64,000 nucleotides of DNA from assembly GCF_007859305.1 (NCBI RefSeq), contig NZ_VOHE01000008.1:78645-142644 (forward strand). The letters are read 5' to 3'. The first letter of the stretch is position 1; each line of letters opens with the position of its first letter. Origin of the DNA: Luteimonas wenzhouensis. GTDB lineage: Bacteria; Pseudomonadota; Gammaproteobacteria; Xanthomonadales; Xanthomonadaceae. Both the position numbers and the translations under genes were made by a program. The notes below the pieces were generated by a model, which worked only from the letters and a program-made list of their open reading frames with translations, did not search any database and was not told the DNA's origin. Shown here piece after piece: positions 1 through 9,919 of this stretch.

Positions 1-50
1 ATCCCCGTCGGCGGTGGGCGACGGGGCGCATGGCGGTCCCGGCCGCCGTG

Positions 51-81
51 CCCGGCTGCCCGGAGGAGCCGGGCAGCCGGG
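51..81 (-). terminator. Strong hairpin downstream of rne
   Basis: A perfect 13-bp inverted repeat (CCCGGCTGCCCGG at 51-63 and its complement at 69-81) surrounds a 5-nt loop, 28 bp past the rne stop codon. No T-run follows on the minus strand, so it may be a 3'-end stabiliser or Rho-assisted terminator rather than a classical intrinsic terminator. Confidence 0.45.
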
Positions 82-108
82 CAGCCGGGAAGGCGTCGTC
101 GCTGGGCG

Positions 109-3100
109 TCAGGCGCTGCGCTGGGCGCCCTGGCCGGCGGCGGGGTCCGCCGTGCCGTCGCCGGAGGGCGGGGCCTCCTCGCCGCTGGCAACGTCCTTGC
201 CTCCGGCGCCGGCCAGCGCCTCGGCCTCGGCCGCGTCGTCGCCATCGCCATCGCTGATGGCATCGACCTTGGCGGGAGACGCCTCCTGCGCGGGCGGGTC
301 GAACAGGCCGGGCGCGACCGGTGCCGGATCGACCGGTGCAGGGGCGGGCCCGGGGGGCGCGTCGGTGGCCGTGGCCAGGGGCGATTCCGCGGATGGATCC
401 GCAGGCGACTCCGCTGGCGATTCCACGGGTGATTCCGCGGGTGATTGCGTCGGCGCGGTGGCTGCCGTATCCGCGACCGCGGCGGCTGCAGCCTCGGCCG
501 GCGTCGGCGGCTCCTGCCCGACCGCAGGCTCTTCAGCGGGCGCCGGCACTGCGGCCTCTTGCGCCACGGGGGCGCCGGCGGGCGTGCCCACCGGAGCCGG
601 ATCGTCGGTGGCCTCCGGCGCCGGGGGCGCAAGCGGCGCGGCTTGCGGCACCGTGCCCACGGCGGTCTCGGGCGCCCGGGACGCCGCCACGTCGGCGGTG
701 GTGTCCGCGGCAGGCGCCGCTGCGCCCGTCGTGGCGCCGGCAGCCGGGGGAGCGCCAGCGGTGGCCTGCGCCGGCTCCGTCCCGGCTTCGGTAGCCGTCA
801 CGATGACGCCGCTATCGGCTGCGGAGGCAGGGCCGGGCGCGTCGGCCGGCGTGGTCGCCGCGACCTGACCGTCAGCCGGGGGCCGGGTCGCCGCACCGGC
901 GGGCTCTTCGAACTCGAACTCCGGCTGGCTCCCGAGCGGCGCCGGGGCGGTGGCCGATGCCGCTTCGTCCTGGTCCTCGCCCTCGCGATCGGCCTGGTCA
1001 GCCGCATCCGCGGCGGCCAGACCGGCGGCTTCGCCGCTGCCGCGACGGCGGCGGCGACCGCCGCGGCGCCCGCGACGGCGGCGACCGGTGGTCGCGCCTT
1101 CCTCGCCAGCGGGGGGGGTGGCCTCGGTATCGGCAGCGGTGGTGGTGCTGGCCACGGCCTCGGTTTCGGCCGCGGGCTCGGGCGCCGGGGCTGGCGACGG
1201 CGAAGTGGCCGGCGCGGCCGGCGCAGCCGCGGCCGCGGCCGGCGACGGCCTGGCGGCGGTCTCGGTCTCCGCCGCAGCCCGGGTCGCGGCCTGCGGCTGT
1301 TCGGCCGGCTCGGCGGCGCGGGGCTGGCGAGCAGGCTTCTGCTTCCTGGCGGCGGGCGCTTGGGCGGGCTGGGCCGCCTGGCGCGACTGCTGGCCGCGCG
1401 ATGCCTGGCGCGCGTCCTTCTGCTGCCCGGCATCGGCCTGGGCGCCGCCATCGCGGCGCGCGCCCTTGCCGTTGCGCCCGCCGCGTCCGCCGCGGCCACT
1501 GCGCTCGGCCGAGGCGCCGCGCGGCTCGCGCTGGGGCTGAGACGCGGGGGCGGGCGCGGCCGCCTGGGGGGCCGGTTCGCCGACGAACACCCGCTTGAGC
1601 CATCCCAGCAGGCTCCCTGCGGCGACCGCCTGCGCCACCGGCGCCGGTTCGGGCGCGGCGGGGCGCGCGGGCGCCGCGGGCGCGGGCTCCGGTGCCGGCT
1701 CGCGGACCGGCGCCGGGGTCGGCGGCCGCACGTTGGTCACCGCCGGTGGCGGAATGTTGAGGTTGTTCTTGTTGAGCGCGATCGTCGCCACCTTGCGCGG
1801 GGTGCCACGCTGGTAGCTGGGGCGCGAGGTCTCCTCGCCCAGCTCGTTCTCGCGGATGCGGGTGACCTCGTAGTGCGGGGTCTGCAGTTGCTCGTCGGCC
1901 ACGATCACGATCGGCGCCTTGTGCCGCTTCTCGATCTCGGCCAGCGCGCTGCGCTTCTCGTTGAGCAGGAAGTTGGCGATCTCCACCGGCGCCTGCACCA
2001 GCACCTGGCCGGTGTTGTCCTTCATCGCGTGCTCCTCGACCACGCGGATGATCGACAGGCTCAGCGACTCCACGCTGCGCATGCGGCCGTGGCCCTCGCA
2101 GCGCGGGCAGACGATCTGGCTGGACTCGCCGAGGCTCGCGCGCAGGCGCTGGCGGCTCATCTCCAGCAGGCCGAACTTGGAAATCCGGCCCAGCTGCACG
2201 CGCGCGCGGTCGTACTTGAGCGCGGCCTGCAGGCGCGCCTCGACCTCGCGCTGGTGCTTGGACGAGTCCATGTCGATGAAGTCGATCACCACCAGGCCGC
2301 CCAGGTCGCGCAGGCGCATCTGGCGCGCGACCTCGTCGGCCGCCTCCAGGTTGGTGTTGAACGCGGTGGTCTCGATGTCGCTGCCCTTGGTGGCGCGGGC
2401 GGAGTTGACGTCGATCGCGGTCAGCGCCTCGGTCTGGTCGATCACCAGGGCACCGCCGGAGGGCAGGCGCACGGTGCGCTCGTAGGCGCTCTCGATCTGC
2501 GATTCGATCTGGTAGCGGTTGAACAGCGGGACGTCGTCGGTGTAATGCTTGAGCTTGCGCAGGTTGTGCGGCATCACCTGCTCGACGAACTCCCGCGCTT
2601 CCTCGTACATCTCGGGGGTGTCGACCAGGATCTCGCCGATGTCGGCGCGCATGTAGTCGCGCAGGGCGCGGGTGATCAGGCGCGACTCCTGGTAGATCAG
2701 GAACGGCGCCGGCTTGCTCAGCGCGGCCTCGGCGATCGCCCGCCAGATGCTCAGCAGGTAGTCCAGGTCCCACTGCAGCTCCTCGGCGTCGCGGCCGACG
2801 CCGGCGGTGCGGATGATCACGCCCATGTCGTCCGGGATCTGCAGCGCGTCCATGGCCTTCTTCAGCTCGGCCCGGTCGTCGCCCTCGACCCGGCGCGAGA
2901 CGCCGCCGGCGGTGGGCGAGTTGGGCATCAGCACCATGTAGCGGCCGGCCAGCGAGATGAACGTAGTCAGGGCGGCGCCCTTGTTGCCGCGCTCCTCCTT
3001 GTCGACCTGGACCACGACCTCCTGGCCCTCGCGCAGGAGCTCCTTGATGTTGCCGGAGCGGTGGTCGGCGCCGGCCTGGAAGTAGTCGCGGGAGATTTCC

Positions 3101-3312
3101 TTCAGCGGCAGGAAGCCGTGGCGCTCGGCGCCGTAGTCGACGAAGGCCGCCTCGAGGGAGGGTTCGAGCCGGGTGATGCGGCCCTTGTAGATGTTGGACT
3201 TCTTCTGTTCGCGGGACGGCTGTTCGATGTCGATGTCATACAGGGTCTGGCCGTCGACGATCGCCACGCGCAATTCTTCCGCCTGCGTGGCATTGATGAG
3301 CATTCGCTTCAT
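109..3312 (-). CDS. rne: Ribonuclease E
   Basis: Endoribonuclease that starts mRNA decay, matures rRNA and tRNA, and scaffolds the degradosome at the inner membrane. The 1067-residue product opens [10 protein letters not shown], the conserved RNase E/G start. An S1 domain lies at about residues 35-120. The catalytic aspartates of the DNase I-like domain are visible as D301 (AIDVNS) and D344 (VVIDF). The tetramerising zinc link is C402-P-R-C405. After about residue 530 the protein is low-complexity, Ala/Pro/Glu-rich, with arginine-rich blocks (one near residue 770), as expected for the RNA- and partner-binding tail. The gene is divergent from rluC across about 430 bp, the usual rne/rluC arrangement. 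The long leader is consistent with RNase E autoregulation, but no element was proven. Confidence 0.98.
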   Translation of the reverse strand: MKRMLINATQAEELRVAIVDGQTLYDIDIEQPSREQKKSNIYKGRITRLEPSLEAAFVDYGAERHGFLPLKEISRDYFQAGADHRSGNIKELLREGQEVVVQVDKEERGNKGAALTTFISLAGRYMVLMPNSPTAGGVSRRVEGDDRAELKKAMDALQIPDDMGVIIRTAGVGRDAEELQWDLDYLLSIWRAIAEAALSKPAPFLIYQESRLITRALRDYMRADIGEILVDTPEMYEEAREFVEQVMPHNLRKLKHYTDDVPLFNRYQIESQIESAYERTVRLPSGGALVIDQTEALTAIDVNSARATKGSDIETTAFNTNLEAADEVARQMRLRDLGGLVVIDFIDMDSSKHQREVEARLQAALKYDRARVQLGRISKFGLLEMSRQRLRASLGESSQIVCPRCEGHGRMRSVESLSLSIIRVVEEHAMKDNTGQVLVQAPVEIANFLLNEKRSALAEIEKRHKAPIVIVADEQLQTPHYEVTRIRENELGEETSRPSYQRGTPRKVATIALNKNNLNIPPPAVTNVRPPTPAPVREPAPEPAPAAPARPAAPEPAPVAQAVAAGSLLGWLKRVFVGEPAPQAAAPAPASQPQREPRGASAERSGRGGRGGRNGKGARRDGGAQADAGQQKDARQASRGQQSRQAAQPAQAPAARKQKPARQPRAAEPAEQPQAATRAAAETETAARPSPAAAAAAPAAPATSPSPAPAPEPAAETEAVASTTTAADTEATPPAGEEGATTGRRRRGRRGGRRRRRGSGEAAGLAAADAADQADREGEDQDEAASATAPAPLGSQPEFEFEEPAGAATRPPADGQVAATTPADAPGPASAADSGVIVTATEAGTEPAQATAGAPPAAGATTGAAAPAADTTADVAASRAPETAVGTVPQAAPLAPPAPEATDDPAPVGTPAGAPVAQEAAVPAPAEEPAVGQEPPTPAEAAAAAVADTAATAPTQSPAESPVESPAESPADPSAESPLATATDAPPGPAPAPVDPAPVAPGLFDPPAQEASPAKVDAISDGDGDDAAEAEALAGAGGKDVASGEEAPPSGDGTADPAAGQGAQRSA

Positions 3313-3745
3313 TTGTATGCGTTCCTTGCGCTTGCCGCTGCGCGCGCCCCCTCGGGAGCGTGTGCAGGCGCGCGGAACGCCGGGGCGTTTCGCCTGGAGC
3401 TTCGGTTGGCCGCCAGCCGCGCAAGCGCAGCGGCGATCCCGGGTTTCCAGCGCTACGACACCACGGCGGACCGCGGGAGCGCTTCAATCAAAAGTGTTGC
3501 AGGGCCGGCGGCTCCTCGCTCCGACCCTTCCGGGACCGGCGCTCGCGCCACGCGGGACATGTTCAGCACCGCTGCCGTGGCAACGGACGATATCCGGAAC
3601 TGCCGTGCAGCCGCTAACATGGCCGCCCCTGGGGCGGTGGCCGCGCACTGGCACGGGCCTCGCGGAAGGCGGGCTTTCGGCCCGTGATCTCCCAGCGAAA
3701 TCAGCACCTTATCTCGCGCCGCGAGTGTAACAGATAAACCCGACG
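3313..3745. other. rne-rluC divergent intergenic region
   Basis: These 433 bp hold no convincing gene. They must contain the divergent promoters of rne and rluC, and probably a long rne 5' leader. The stretch just before rluC (about 3700-3745) is AT-richer than its surroundings. No -35/-10 pair could be called with confidence. Confidence 0.5.
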
Positions 3746-4723
3746 ATGAATGACACCCGCAACCCGGACGCGCCGGGCGGCCGCGTCCGCCTGGTCCAGG
3801 TGGACCCAGGACGCGCCGGCCAGCGGCTCGACAACTTCCTGCTCGGCCAGCTGAAGGGGGCGCCGAGGTCGCTGGTCTACAAGCTCGTGCGCAGCGGCCA
3901 GGTGCGGGTGAACGGGGGCCGGGCCCGGGCCGAGACCCGGCTGGAGGCGGGGGACGAGGTCCGGATCCCGCCGGTCCGGCTGGAGGCGCCGGAGGACCGG
4001 GGCGCACCGGCCGCCGGCCTGATGGAGGCCATGGCGGCGAGCATCGTGTACGAGGACGCGCGCCTGCTCGCGATCAACAAGCCCGCCGGGGTGGCCAGCC
4101 ATGGCGGCAGCGGGATCGGTTTCGGGGTCATCGAGACCCTCCGGGCGCTGCGGCCGGGCGAGGAGCTGGAACTGGTCCATCGGCTCGACCGCGACACTTC
4201 CGGGCTGATGGTGGTCGCCCGCAAGCGCTCGGCCCTGCGCGAGCTGCAGGCGCTGATGCGAGAGGATCCGCGCGCCGGCGGCGAACGGATCCGCAAGCGC
4301 TACCTGGCCCTGCTGGCCGGGCGCATGCCCGACGGGGTGATGAGCGTGGACGCGCCGCTGCACGTGGGCCTGCGCCAGGGCGGGGAGCGGCATGTCCAGG
4401 TGCGCGGGGACGGCAAGCCTTCGCTCAGCCACTTCAAGGTGTTGGAGCGGCGCGGCGGACATTCCTACTGCGAGGTGCGGATCGAGACCGGCCGCACCCA
4501 CCAGATCCGCGTCCACGCCGCCCACATCGGCCATCCGGTGGCCGGCGACGCCAAATACGGGGATCCGGACGCGAACCGCCGGCTGCGCGACCAGGCCGGG
4601 TTGCGGCGGCTGTTCCTGCACGCGGCCTCGCTCGAGTTCGCGCTCGAGGGCGGACGCGTGCCCTACGTGCTCAACGCGCCGCTGGCGCCGGAGCTGGGCG
4701 AGGTCCTCGACCGGCTCGGCTGA
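3746..4723 (+). CDS. rluC: 23S rRNA pseudouridine synthase RluC
   Basis: Converts uridines 955, 2504 and 2580 (E. coli numbering) of 23S rRNA to pseudouridine. The 325-residue protein has an N-terminal S4 RNA-binding domain (about residues 20-75, with RLDNFL and SGQVRVNGG) and an RluA-type catalytic domain. The signature HRLDRDTSG places the catalytic aspartate at D148. The RTHQIRVH motif near residue 250 is also typical. The ATG at 3746 gives the normal family length. It is divergent from rne, as in most gammaproteobacteria. RluD is the alternative, but linkage to rne favours RluC. Confidence 0.95.
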   Translation: MNDTRNPDAPGGRVRLVQVDPGRAGQRLDNFLLGQLKGAPRSLVYKLVRSGQVRVNGGRARAETRLEAGDEVRIPPVRLEAPEDRGAPAAGLMEAMAASIVYEDARLLAINKPAGVASHGGSGIGFGVIETLRALRPGEELELVHRLDRDTSGLMVVARKRSALRELQALMREDPRAGGERIRKRYLALLAGRMPDGVMSVDAPLHVGLRQGGERHVQVRGDGKPSLSHFKVLERRGGHSYCEVRIETGRTHQIRVHAAHIGHPVAGDAKYGDPDANRRLRDQAGLRRLFLHAASLEFALEGGRVPYVLNAPLAPELGEVLDRLG

Positions 4724-4741
4724 GCCGCAGCCCGCCGCCGT

Positions 4742-5083
4742 CTAGCCGGCCAGCGCGCTCGCCTTGGCCGCGCAGATGAAGTCGTTCTCGCTCAGTCCAC
4801 CCACGTCGTGGGTGGACCAGCGCACGACGCAGCGGTCGTAGTGCACGCCGAGGTCGGGGTGGTGGTCCTCGCGGTGCGCGATCCAGGCCAGCGCGTTCAC
4901 GAAGGCCATGGTGCGGTGGTAGTCGTCGAATCGGAACGTCCGCACCAGCGCACGGCCGTCTTCGGCCAGTTCCCAGCCGGGGACCTGCGGCAGCAGTTCC
5001 CGGATCCGGGCCTCGCCCAGCTGGTGTTCGCGGCCGCGGCGGGGGGTGCAGCGGGCCTGGGCGAGGGGGACGAGGTCCGACAT
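4742..5083 (-). CDS. phhB: Pterin-4a-carbinolamine dehydratase
   Basis: Dehydrates 4a-hydroxytetrahydrobiopterin, recycling the pterin cofactor of phenylalanine hydroxylase, and may have a moonlighting regulatory role. The 113-residue protein shows the PCD/DCoH core with HREDHHPD, followed by [12 protein letters not shown]. The start at 5083 follows a good AGGAG ribosome site and gives the family length; the frame stays open further upstream but without family similarity. Its 3' end converges on rluC with 18 bp between. It is divergent from nfuA. No phhA is present in this window. Confidence 0.93.
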   Translation of the reverse strand: MSDLVPLAQARCTPRRGREHQLGEARIRELLPQVPGWELAEDGRALVRTFRFDDYHRTMAFVNALAWIAHREDHHPDLGVHYDRCVVRWSTHDVGGLSENDFICAAKASALAG

Positions 5084-5170
5084 GGCGGGTTCTCCTGCGG
5101 GCGGCGCCGCGCATGAACGGCGCCGGGAACGGGCATGGGCGGACGCGGGGCGTGCGCGGCGGGGCGGGGC

Positions 5171-5176
5171 TAGAAT
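5171..5176 (+). promoter_or_regulatory. Candidate -10 box for nfuA
   Basis: TAGAAT lies 22 bp before the nfuA start codon and is the only AT-rich hexamer in this very GC-rich divergent gap. No convincing -35 was found at the right spacing. Confidence 0.35.
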
Positions 5177-5198
5177 AGTGCAAACCGGTAGCCAGGCC

Positions 5199-5792
5199 AT
5201 GATCCAGATTTCCGACAGCGCCCAGGCGCACTTCCGCAAGCTCATCGAACGCGAGGCCACGCCCGGCATCGGCGTGCGCCTGGCCGCGGTCCAGCCGGGC
5301 ACGCCACGTGCCGACGTACGCCTGGAGTTCGCGGCCCCCAACGAACTGCAGGGCGACGAATGGGCGATCGACTGCGAGGGTTTCACGCTCTGGCTCGATG
5401 CGCCCAGCGCGCCGTTCCTCGACGGCGCCCGCATCGACTACGAGGCGCGGGCGACCGGCGGCCAGCTGCAGATCCGCGCGCCCAAGATCAAGGGCGAGGC
5501 GCCGCCGGAGTCGGCCTCGCTGGTCGAGCGCGTGCGCTGGCTGATCGAATCGGAGATCAACCCGCAGCTGGCCCAGCACCGCGGCCACGTGTCGCTGCAG
5601 GAAGTGACCGCCGAAGGCGTGGTGGTGTTGCGCTTCGGCGGCGGCTGCCATGGCTGCGGCATGGTCGATGTCACCCTCAAGAACGGGATCGAACGCACGC
5701 TGAAGGACAAGGTGCCCGGGGTCACGGCGGTCCGCGACGCGACCGACCACGACACGGGAACGGCGCCCTACATGCCCCGCGGCGCGGGCTGA
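5199..5792 (+). CDS. nfuA: Fe-S biogenesis protein NfuA
   Basis: Carrier protein that receives [4Fe-4S] clusters and passes them to apo-enzymes, especially under oxidative or iron stress. The 197-residue product has an N-terminal degenerate A-type (IscA-like) domain (residues 1-95) lacking the A-type cysteines. A C-terminal Nfu domain carries the cluster-binding pair C150-H-G-C153 in [15 protein letters not shown]. The ATG at 5199 starts the typical MIQISDSAQ sequence. An in-frame extension upstream to 5046 runs through the divergent promoter region and was discounted. The next gene begins 15 bp after its stop and may be co-transcribed. Confidence 0.96.
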   Translation: MIQISDSAQAHFRKLIEREATPGIGVRLAAVQPGTPRADVRLEFAAPNELQGDEWAIDCEGFTLWLDAPSAPFLDGARIDYEARATGGQLQIRAPKIKGEAPPESASLVERVRWLIESEINPQLAQHRGHVSLQEVTAEGVVVLRFGGGCHGCGMVDVTLKNGIERTLKDKVPGVTAVRDATDHDTGTAPYMPRGAG

Positions 5793-5807
5793 CGGACCAC
5801 GGCCCGC

Positions 5808-7445
5808 GTGTTCTCGTCCGGTGAGCTGGTCGAGGCGACACTGCGCCTGATGCGGCGGGGCCGCTCGATCCGGCCGCTGCGCCCGGCGGGGGAATTCCCG
5901 CCCACCTGGGATGCCTGGTTCCGGACCGCCTCGGTCGAGGCGCGGCCGTCGCGGCTGCCGGTGCAGCAGCTGGTTGCGGCCATGCTGGTGCGCGAGCCTC
6001 GCTTCCCGACCGGTTACCCGCGGATCGGCACGCTCGGTGCCTTCCGGCGACTGTGGCGCCAGGACTGGCGCGAAGGGCCCGCGCCCGACCGCCGCGCGCG
6101 CAGGCTGTCGATGGCCGCCTCGATCCTGCTGCACGTGCTGTGGCTGCAGCTGATGGTGCTGCTCACCGTGGCCAGCTTCCCCGGCGGGGAACAGGACGAA
6201 CGCCCGGGCGAGGACGTCATCCAGGTGGAATTCATCGGCGACGGCACGCCGGAAGACGCGGGGGGCGGCGCACGGCAGGCCGAGCAGCCCGACCCGGCGC
6301 AGGCGGCGAGTGCCGCGCGGCCGGCCCCGGCGGCGGCGTCCGCGGCGGGGGCGCGCGTCGCACCGCCGCCCCCGCCCGCGCAGGCGCCGCCGCTGCCGCC
6401 CGCGGAGCAGGCGCCGCCGCCGGCGGTGGAACCGCCGCTGGTGGTCTCCGAGCCGGTGCAGCCCGAGCCCGAGTTCGAACTGGTGGTGCCGCCGCTCGAG
6501 GCGCTGCCCACGCCCACGCTCCCCACCCCAGGGCTGCAGTTGCCGACGCCGGAGATCCAGATGGTGGAGGTGCCGGTGGCCAGCCCGCCGCCCCCCGTGC
6601 GGCCCCTGCCGCAGCGCGAAATCGCGGTCCCGGACCTCGGCCAGCCGGACGTGGAACTCGTCGAGCGGGCGCTGCCGGCGCCGGCGCCGGTGGTCGAGCT
6701 GCGTGCGCCGTCCGCGCTGCCGGCGGCGCCGGAACTGCGCAGCGAGGGGCCGGCGCTGGCCGAGCGCGAGATCGAACTGCGTGCGCCCGAGCCGGGGAGT
6801 GGCGTCGACGAGGGCGGCGGCGAGCAGAGCGCCGGGGCGACGGCACCCGGCACGCAGGCCACCGCCGGGGCCGCGGCAGCGGGCGGAACCCGCGAGGCTG
6901 GGCAGGGCGCCTCGCCCACCGGCACGACCGCCGGCGCGGGCCTCGAACCGGCGGCGCGGCCGGGCGCGTTGCCCTCGCCACGGCGCGGCGATGACTGGGG
7001 CGACTCGACCCGCAACGTCCCCGGCGGCCAGGCGGGCAGCCCGTCGGGGCTGTTCGATGCCGAGGGCCGGCCGCGGCTGGCCGGCAATACCGGTCGCGTC
7101 GGCGGCGGACTCCCGCCGGGCACGATCACCGAGGACTACGAGAAGATCGACCGCATGGGCACCTGGCTCAAGCGGCCGCCCATCGGCTACGAGCCGACTT
7201 CGCTCGACCGCTTCTGGATCCCGCACGAGACCCTGCTCGAAGAGTGGGTCCGGCGCAGCATCAAGGAGGTCCTGATCCCGATCCCGGGAACCGGCAAGCG
7301 CATCCGCTGCACGGTGGCGATGCTGATGCTGGGCGGCGCCTGCGGGATCACCGACCCGAACCTGCTGGACGTCGACGCCGAGCAGCGGCCGCCGCCGGAC
7401 GTGCCGTTCAAGCGCGAACTGCACGAGGATCCCGACAGCCTCTAG
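5808..7445 (+). CDS. Proline-rich transmembrane repetitive protein
   Basis: Function unknown. The 545-residue protein has a basic cytoplasmic N-terminus, one membrane segment at about residues 105-125 (ILLHVLWLQLMVLLTVASF), a long Pro/Ala/Glu-rich middle region (about 145-420), and a compact C-terminal domain of about 110 residues containing two cysteines. This TonB-like layout (short cytoplasmic part, one anchor, Pro-rich periplasm-spanning arm, folded tip) resembles proteins annotated in Xanthomonadaceae as 'transmembrane repetitive protein'. The tip does not look like a TonB C-terminal domain. The start is the GTG at 5808, 15 bp after nfuA. Involvement in envelope spanning is inference. 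Confidence 0.75.
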   Translation: MFSSGELVEATLRLMRRGRSIRPLRPAGEFPPTWDAWFRTASVEARPSRLPVQQLVAAMLVREPRFPTGYPRIGTLGAFRRLWRQDWREGPAPDRRARRLSMAASILLHVLWLQLMVLLTVASFPGGEQDERPGEDVIQVEFIGDGTPEDAGGGARQAEQPDPAQAASAARPAPAAASAAGARVAPPPPPAQAPPLPPAEQAPPPAVEPPLVVSEPVQPEPEFELVVPPLEALPTPTLPTPGLQLPTPEIQMVEVPVASPPPPVRPLPQREIAVPDLGQPDVELVERALPAPAPVVELRAPSALPAAPELRSEGPALAEREIELRAPEPGSGVDEGGGEQSAGATAPGTQATAGAAAAGGTREAGQGASPTGTTAGAGLEPAARPGALPSPRRGDDWGDSTRNVPGGQAGSPSGLFDAEGRPRLAGNTGRVGGGLPPGTITEDYEKIDRMGTWLKRPPIGYEPTSLDRFWIPHETLLEEWVRRSIKEVLIPIPGTGKRIRCTVAMLMLGGACGITDPNLLDVDAEQRPPPDVPFKRELHEDPDSL

Positions 7446-7584
7446 CCGATCGCCGGGGTCCGGCCGTGCGGTGGGCGCGGCCGCGGGATCGTCCCCCGGG
7501 GACGCCGGCCGGGCGCCCACGGAAATCGCGTGACGACGTTGCCGAGGCGACCGGCCCTTGCGCCGCGCCCGGCGTGCGGACACG

Positions 7585-7608
7585 AAAAGGCCCGCGCATG
7601 GCGGGCCT
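7585..7608 (-). terminator. Intrinsic terminator of the cytochrome c genes
   Basis: A perfect 8-bp stem (AGGCCCGC / GCGGGCCT) with a 5-nt loop, followed on the minus strand by TTTT. It lies 25 bp beyond the stop codon of the cytochrome lipoprotein gene. Confidence 0.82.
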
Positions 7609-7632
7609 GTCCGGTCGCGGGGGGCGTCGGGG

Positions 7633-8058
7633 TCAGTGGACGCCGTGCAGGTCCCGCAGCTGGGTCGGGCGCGAACCGAAGTAGGCCGCCAGGTCGGCGA
7701 TCTGCTGGTCGGTCAGGTGCGCGGCCTGCTGCGACATCAGCGCATGCTCGCGCCGGCCCTCGCGGTACTGGTGCAGCGCGTGCGCCAGGTAGTCGGCGTA
7801 CTGGCCGCCGATCCTGGGATAGCTGTCGTCCAGCGGGGCGTTGCCGTCCTCGCCGTGGCAGTCGATGCACGACTGGCCGGTCGCCGGACCCTTGGCATTG
7901 GCCAGGATCTCGCCTTCGGAGACGCGGCCGTCGGGAAGCCCGGCGACCGACGTGGCGCGGCGGCCATCGGCGTCGTCGGCGGTGCCGCCGCAGGCGGCGA
8001 TGGCGAGGACCAGCAGGCTGGCGGCCGCCAGGCGGCCGATGCGGGACAGATGGATCAT
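7633..8058 (-). CDS. Monohaem cytochrome c lipoprotein
   Basis: Probable periplasmic electron carrier. The 141-residue protein has a lipoprotein signal ending at LAIAAC, so it is likely membrane-anchored. It has one haem c motif (CIDCH). The fold around PRIGGQYADYLAHAL and LTDQQIADLAAYF matches one half of a dihaem cytochrome c4, with a distal Met in HALMSQQA as candidate axial ligand. The start overlaps the stop of the upstream cytochrome gene by 4 bp (ATGA), implying translational coupling. The terminal oxidase or reductase partner is not adjacent; the oxidase genes at 50-56 kb are possible clients (inference). Confidence 0.88.
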   Translation of the reverse strand: MIHLSRIGRLAAASLLVLAIAACGGTADDADGRRATSVAGLPDGRVSEGEILANAKGPATGQSCIDCHGEDGNAPLDDSYPRIGGQYADYLAHALHQYREGRREHALMSQQAAHLTDQQIADLAAYFGSRPTQLRDLHGVH

Positions 8059-8462
8059 GGGCTCAGCTCCGACAGGAAGGCGGCGATGTCAGCGATGTCC
8101 TGGTCGGAGAAGCTCCGGGCCTGCGTCTCCATGGTCGGGTGCCGGCGGGTGCCGTTGCGGTACTCGTTGAGCGCGTTGGTGAGGTAGAGCGCCGACTGTC
8201 CGCCGATCATCGGGACGTGGTACGTCGGGTACACGTTCTTGTAGCCGGTGATCCCGTGGCAGCCCAGGCAGGTGTAGGTCAGCTGGCGGCCCGCTTCGGG
8301 ATTTCCGACCGGAGCGGTGGTCGCCGCCTCGGCCGGTGCGGCCGGTTCGGCCTCCCCGGAGGCGGGGGGCGCGGCGTCCTGTGCCGACGCGGTGAGTGGC
8401 AGCGAGGCCAGGGTGAACAGTGCGACGGCAAGGCCGGCGGCGATCGTCAACGGTCGCGTCAT
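8055..8462 (-). CDS. Monohaem cytochrome c, c4-like half
   Basis: The 135-residue exported cytochrome has a Sec signal peptide (cleavage near TASA-Q), an Ala/Pro/Glu-rich linker and one haem motif (CLGCH). It is followed by PMIGGQSALYLTNALNEYR and SDQDIADIAAFLSEL, again the c4/c553 fold. HPTMETQA supplies a candidate axial Met. The ATG at 8462 gives a clean signal peptide; in-frame codons upstream to 8696 have no family support. It is the first gene of a two-gene operon. The pair looks like a dihaem c4 split into a soluble and a lipid-anchored monomer (inference). Confidence 0.88.
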   Translation of the reverse strand: MTRPLTIAAGLAVALFTLASLPLTASAQDAAPPASGEAEPAAPAEAATTAPVGNPEAGRQLTYTCLGCHGITGYKNVYPTYHVPMIGGQSALYLTNALNEYRNGTRRHPTMETQARSFSDQDIADIAAFLSELSP

Positions 8463-8785
8463 GGAAGGGTCCGCAATCCTTGAATGGCTGTCTGGCTGGT
8501 GTATCGCGATCGCGCCGGAGGCCCCGACATCGCGCAATCGGCGCAGTATAGCCTGCGACCTTTCGGCTGTTAACGCACCCGGGTCGGCGCGCTCCGCCGG
8601 GCGCTGGAGCCGCCCGGGGCGCAGCGCACCCATCGGTCCGGAGACCCGCCGCCGCCGTCGCGTCACGTTCGTTACGCCGGCTTCGTCCTGCCGCACCGGC
8701 CGGGAGTCACCATGACCTTCGGCGGATGCCGCCGTCTGGCGAGGTGATATACCTTGCTACAACACCAAAGGGGCTCTGCACTTCC
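8463..8785. other. Divergent promoter region, cytochrome c / RND operon
   Basis: These 323 bp hold no supported gene. An AT-rich patch (GATATACC at about 8746-8753) just upstream of the RND adaptor gene is the best promoter candidate. No operator palindrome was recognised. Confidence 0.4.
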
Positions 8786-9919
8786 ATGCACAAGAACAGC
8801 ATTCTTCATCGCTTCCGGCCGCTGCTGGCCGTGGCCGCGCTTTCCATGGCCATCGTGCTGCCCGGATGCGGCGGCGGAGCCCCGGCCCAGGCCAAGGACG
8901 ACGCGGCGAAGGGCCCCGAAGCGATCCCCGTGGAGGTCGCCGTGGTGGAGCGCCGGGCGATCGCGGCCAGTTACGCCAACACCGCGACGCTCGAGGCGCG
9001 CGCCGAGTCGCAGGTCGTGGCCAAGACCTCGGGCGTGGCCCTGGAGGTGCTGGTCGAGGAGGGCCAGTACGTGCGCGCCGGACAGCCGCTGGTCCGCCTG
9101 GACGCCGACCGGGCGCGCCTGCAGGCGGCGCAGAGCGCGGCCCAGCTGCGCAAGCTCGAGGCCAACTACGAGCGCGCCCGGCAGCTGGCCGCGCAGCAGA
9201 TGGTCAGCGCCAACGACCTCGACCAGCTGCGGTTCGACCTGGAGAACGCCCGCGCCGCCAACCGGCTGGCCAACCTGGAGCTGTCCTACACCACGGTAGT
9301 GGCCCCGATCTCGGGGGTGATCGCCTCGCGCGACATCAAGGCGGGCAACTTCGTGCAGATCAACTCGCCGATCTTCCGCATCGTCGACGCCAGCCACCTG
9401 GAGGCCACGCTCAACGTGCCCGAGCGCGAGCTCGCCAAGCTCAAGCCCGGCCAGGCGGTGGAGCTGACCGCGGACGCGCTGCCCGGCAAGCGCTTCGCCG
9501 GCGTGGTCGACCGGGTGTCGCCGGTGGTCGATACCGGCAGCGGCACGTTCCGCGTGGTCGCCCGCTTCGCCGGCGACGGCGAGCTGCAGCCGGGCATGTT
9601 CAGCCGCCTGTCGATCAACTACGACCAGCGCGCCGATGCGCTCGTGGTCCCGCGCGAGGCCCTGCTCGAGGACGGCGGCGAGCCGGCGCTGTACGTGGTG
9701 CGCGAGGGCACCGCCTCGCGCGTGCCGGTGCAGCTGGGCTACTCCGACGGCGGCTGGGTGGAGGTGCGCAGCGGCCTGGAGGCCGGTGACAAGGTGGTGG
9801 TGGCCGGCAAGGCCGCGCTGCGCGAGGGCAGCCTGGTGCAGGTGATCGGCGACGAGGCCGCCGCGGCCGTGGCCGCCAAGGCCGACACCGCGACCGACGC
9901 GAAGCAGGCAGGCAACTGA
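8786..9919 (+). CDS. RND efflux periplasmic adaptor (membrane fusion protein)
   Basis: Periplasmic adaptor that couples an RND pump to an outer-membrane channel. The 377-residue protein has a lipoprotein signal (lipobox LPGC). It is followed by a biotinyl-lipoyl-like half (EVLVEEGQYVRAGQPLVRLD), an alpha-helical hairpin (about residues 105-165), the second lipoyl half (VVAPISGVIASRDIKAGNFV), a beta-barrel and a membrane-proximal domain. The start at 8786 is the in-frame ATG that gives a proper lipoprotein signal. The stop overlaps the next start (TGATG), so it is coupled to the permease genes. No outer-membrane factor is encoded nearby, so it probably shares a TolC-like channel. Substrate unknown. 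Confidence 0.93.
   Translation: MHKNSILHRFRPLLAVAALSMAIVLPGCGGGAPAQAKDDAAKGPEAIPVEVAVVERRAIAASYANTATLEARAESQVVAKTSGVALEVLVEEGQYVRAGQPLVRLDADRARLQAAQSAAQLRKLEANYERARQLAAQQMVSANDLDQLRFDLENARAANRLANLELSYTTVVAPISGVIASRDIKAGNFVQINSPIFRIVDASHLEATLNVPERELAKLKPGQAVELTADALPGKRFAGVVDRVSPVVDTGSGTFRVVARFAGDGELQPGMFSRLSINYDQRADALVVPREALLEDGGEPALYVVREGTASRVPVQLGYSDGGWVEVRSGLEAGDKVVVAGKAALREGSLVQVIGDEAAAAVAAKADTATDAKQAGN

Noticed and set aside
445..3687. 1080-codon open frame on the plus strand opposite rne
   Set aside because: Arg/Gly-rich antisense shadow created by GC-rich codon bias of rne; no domain, no family similarity.
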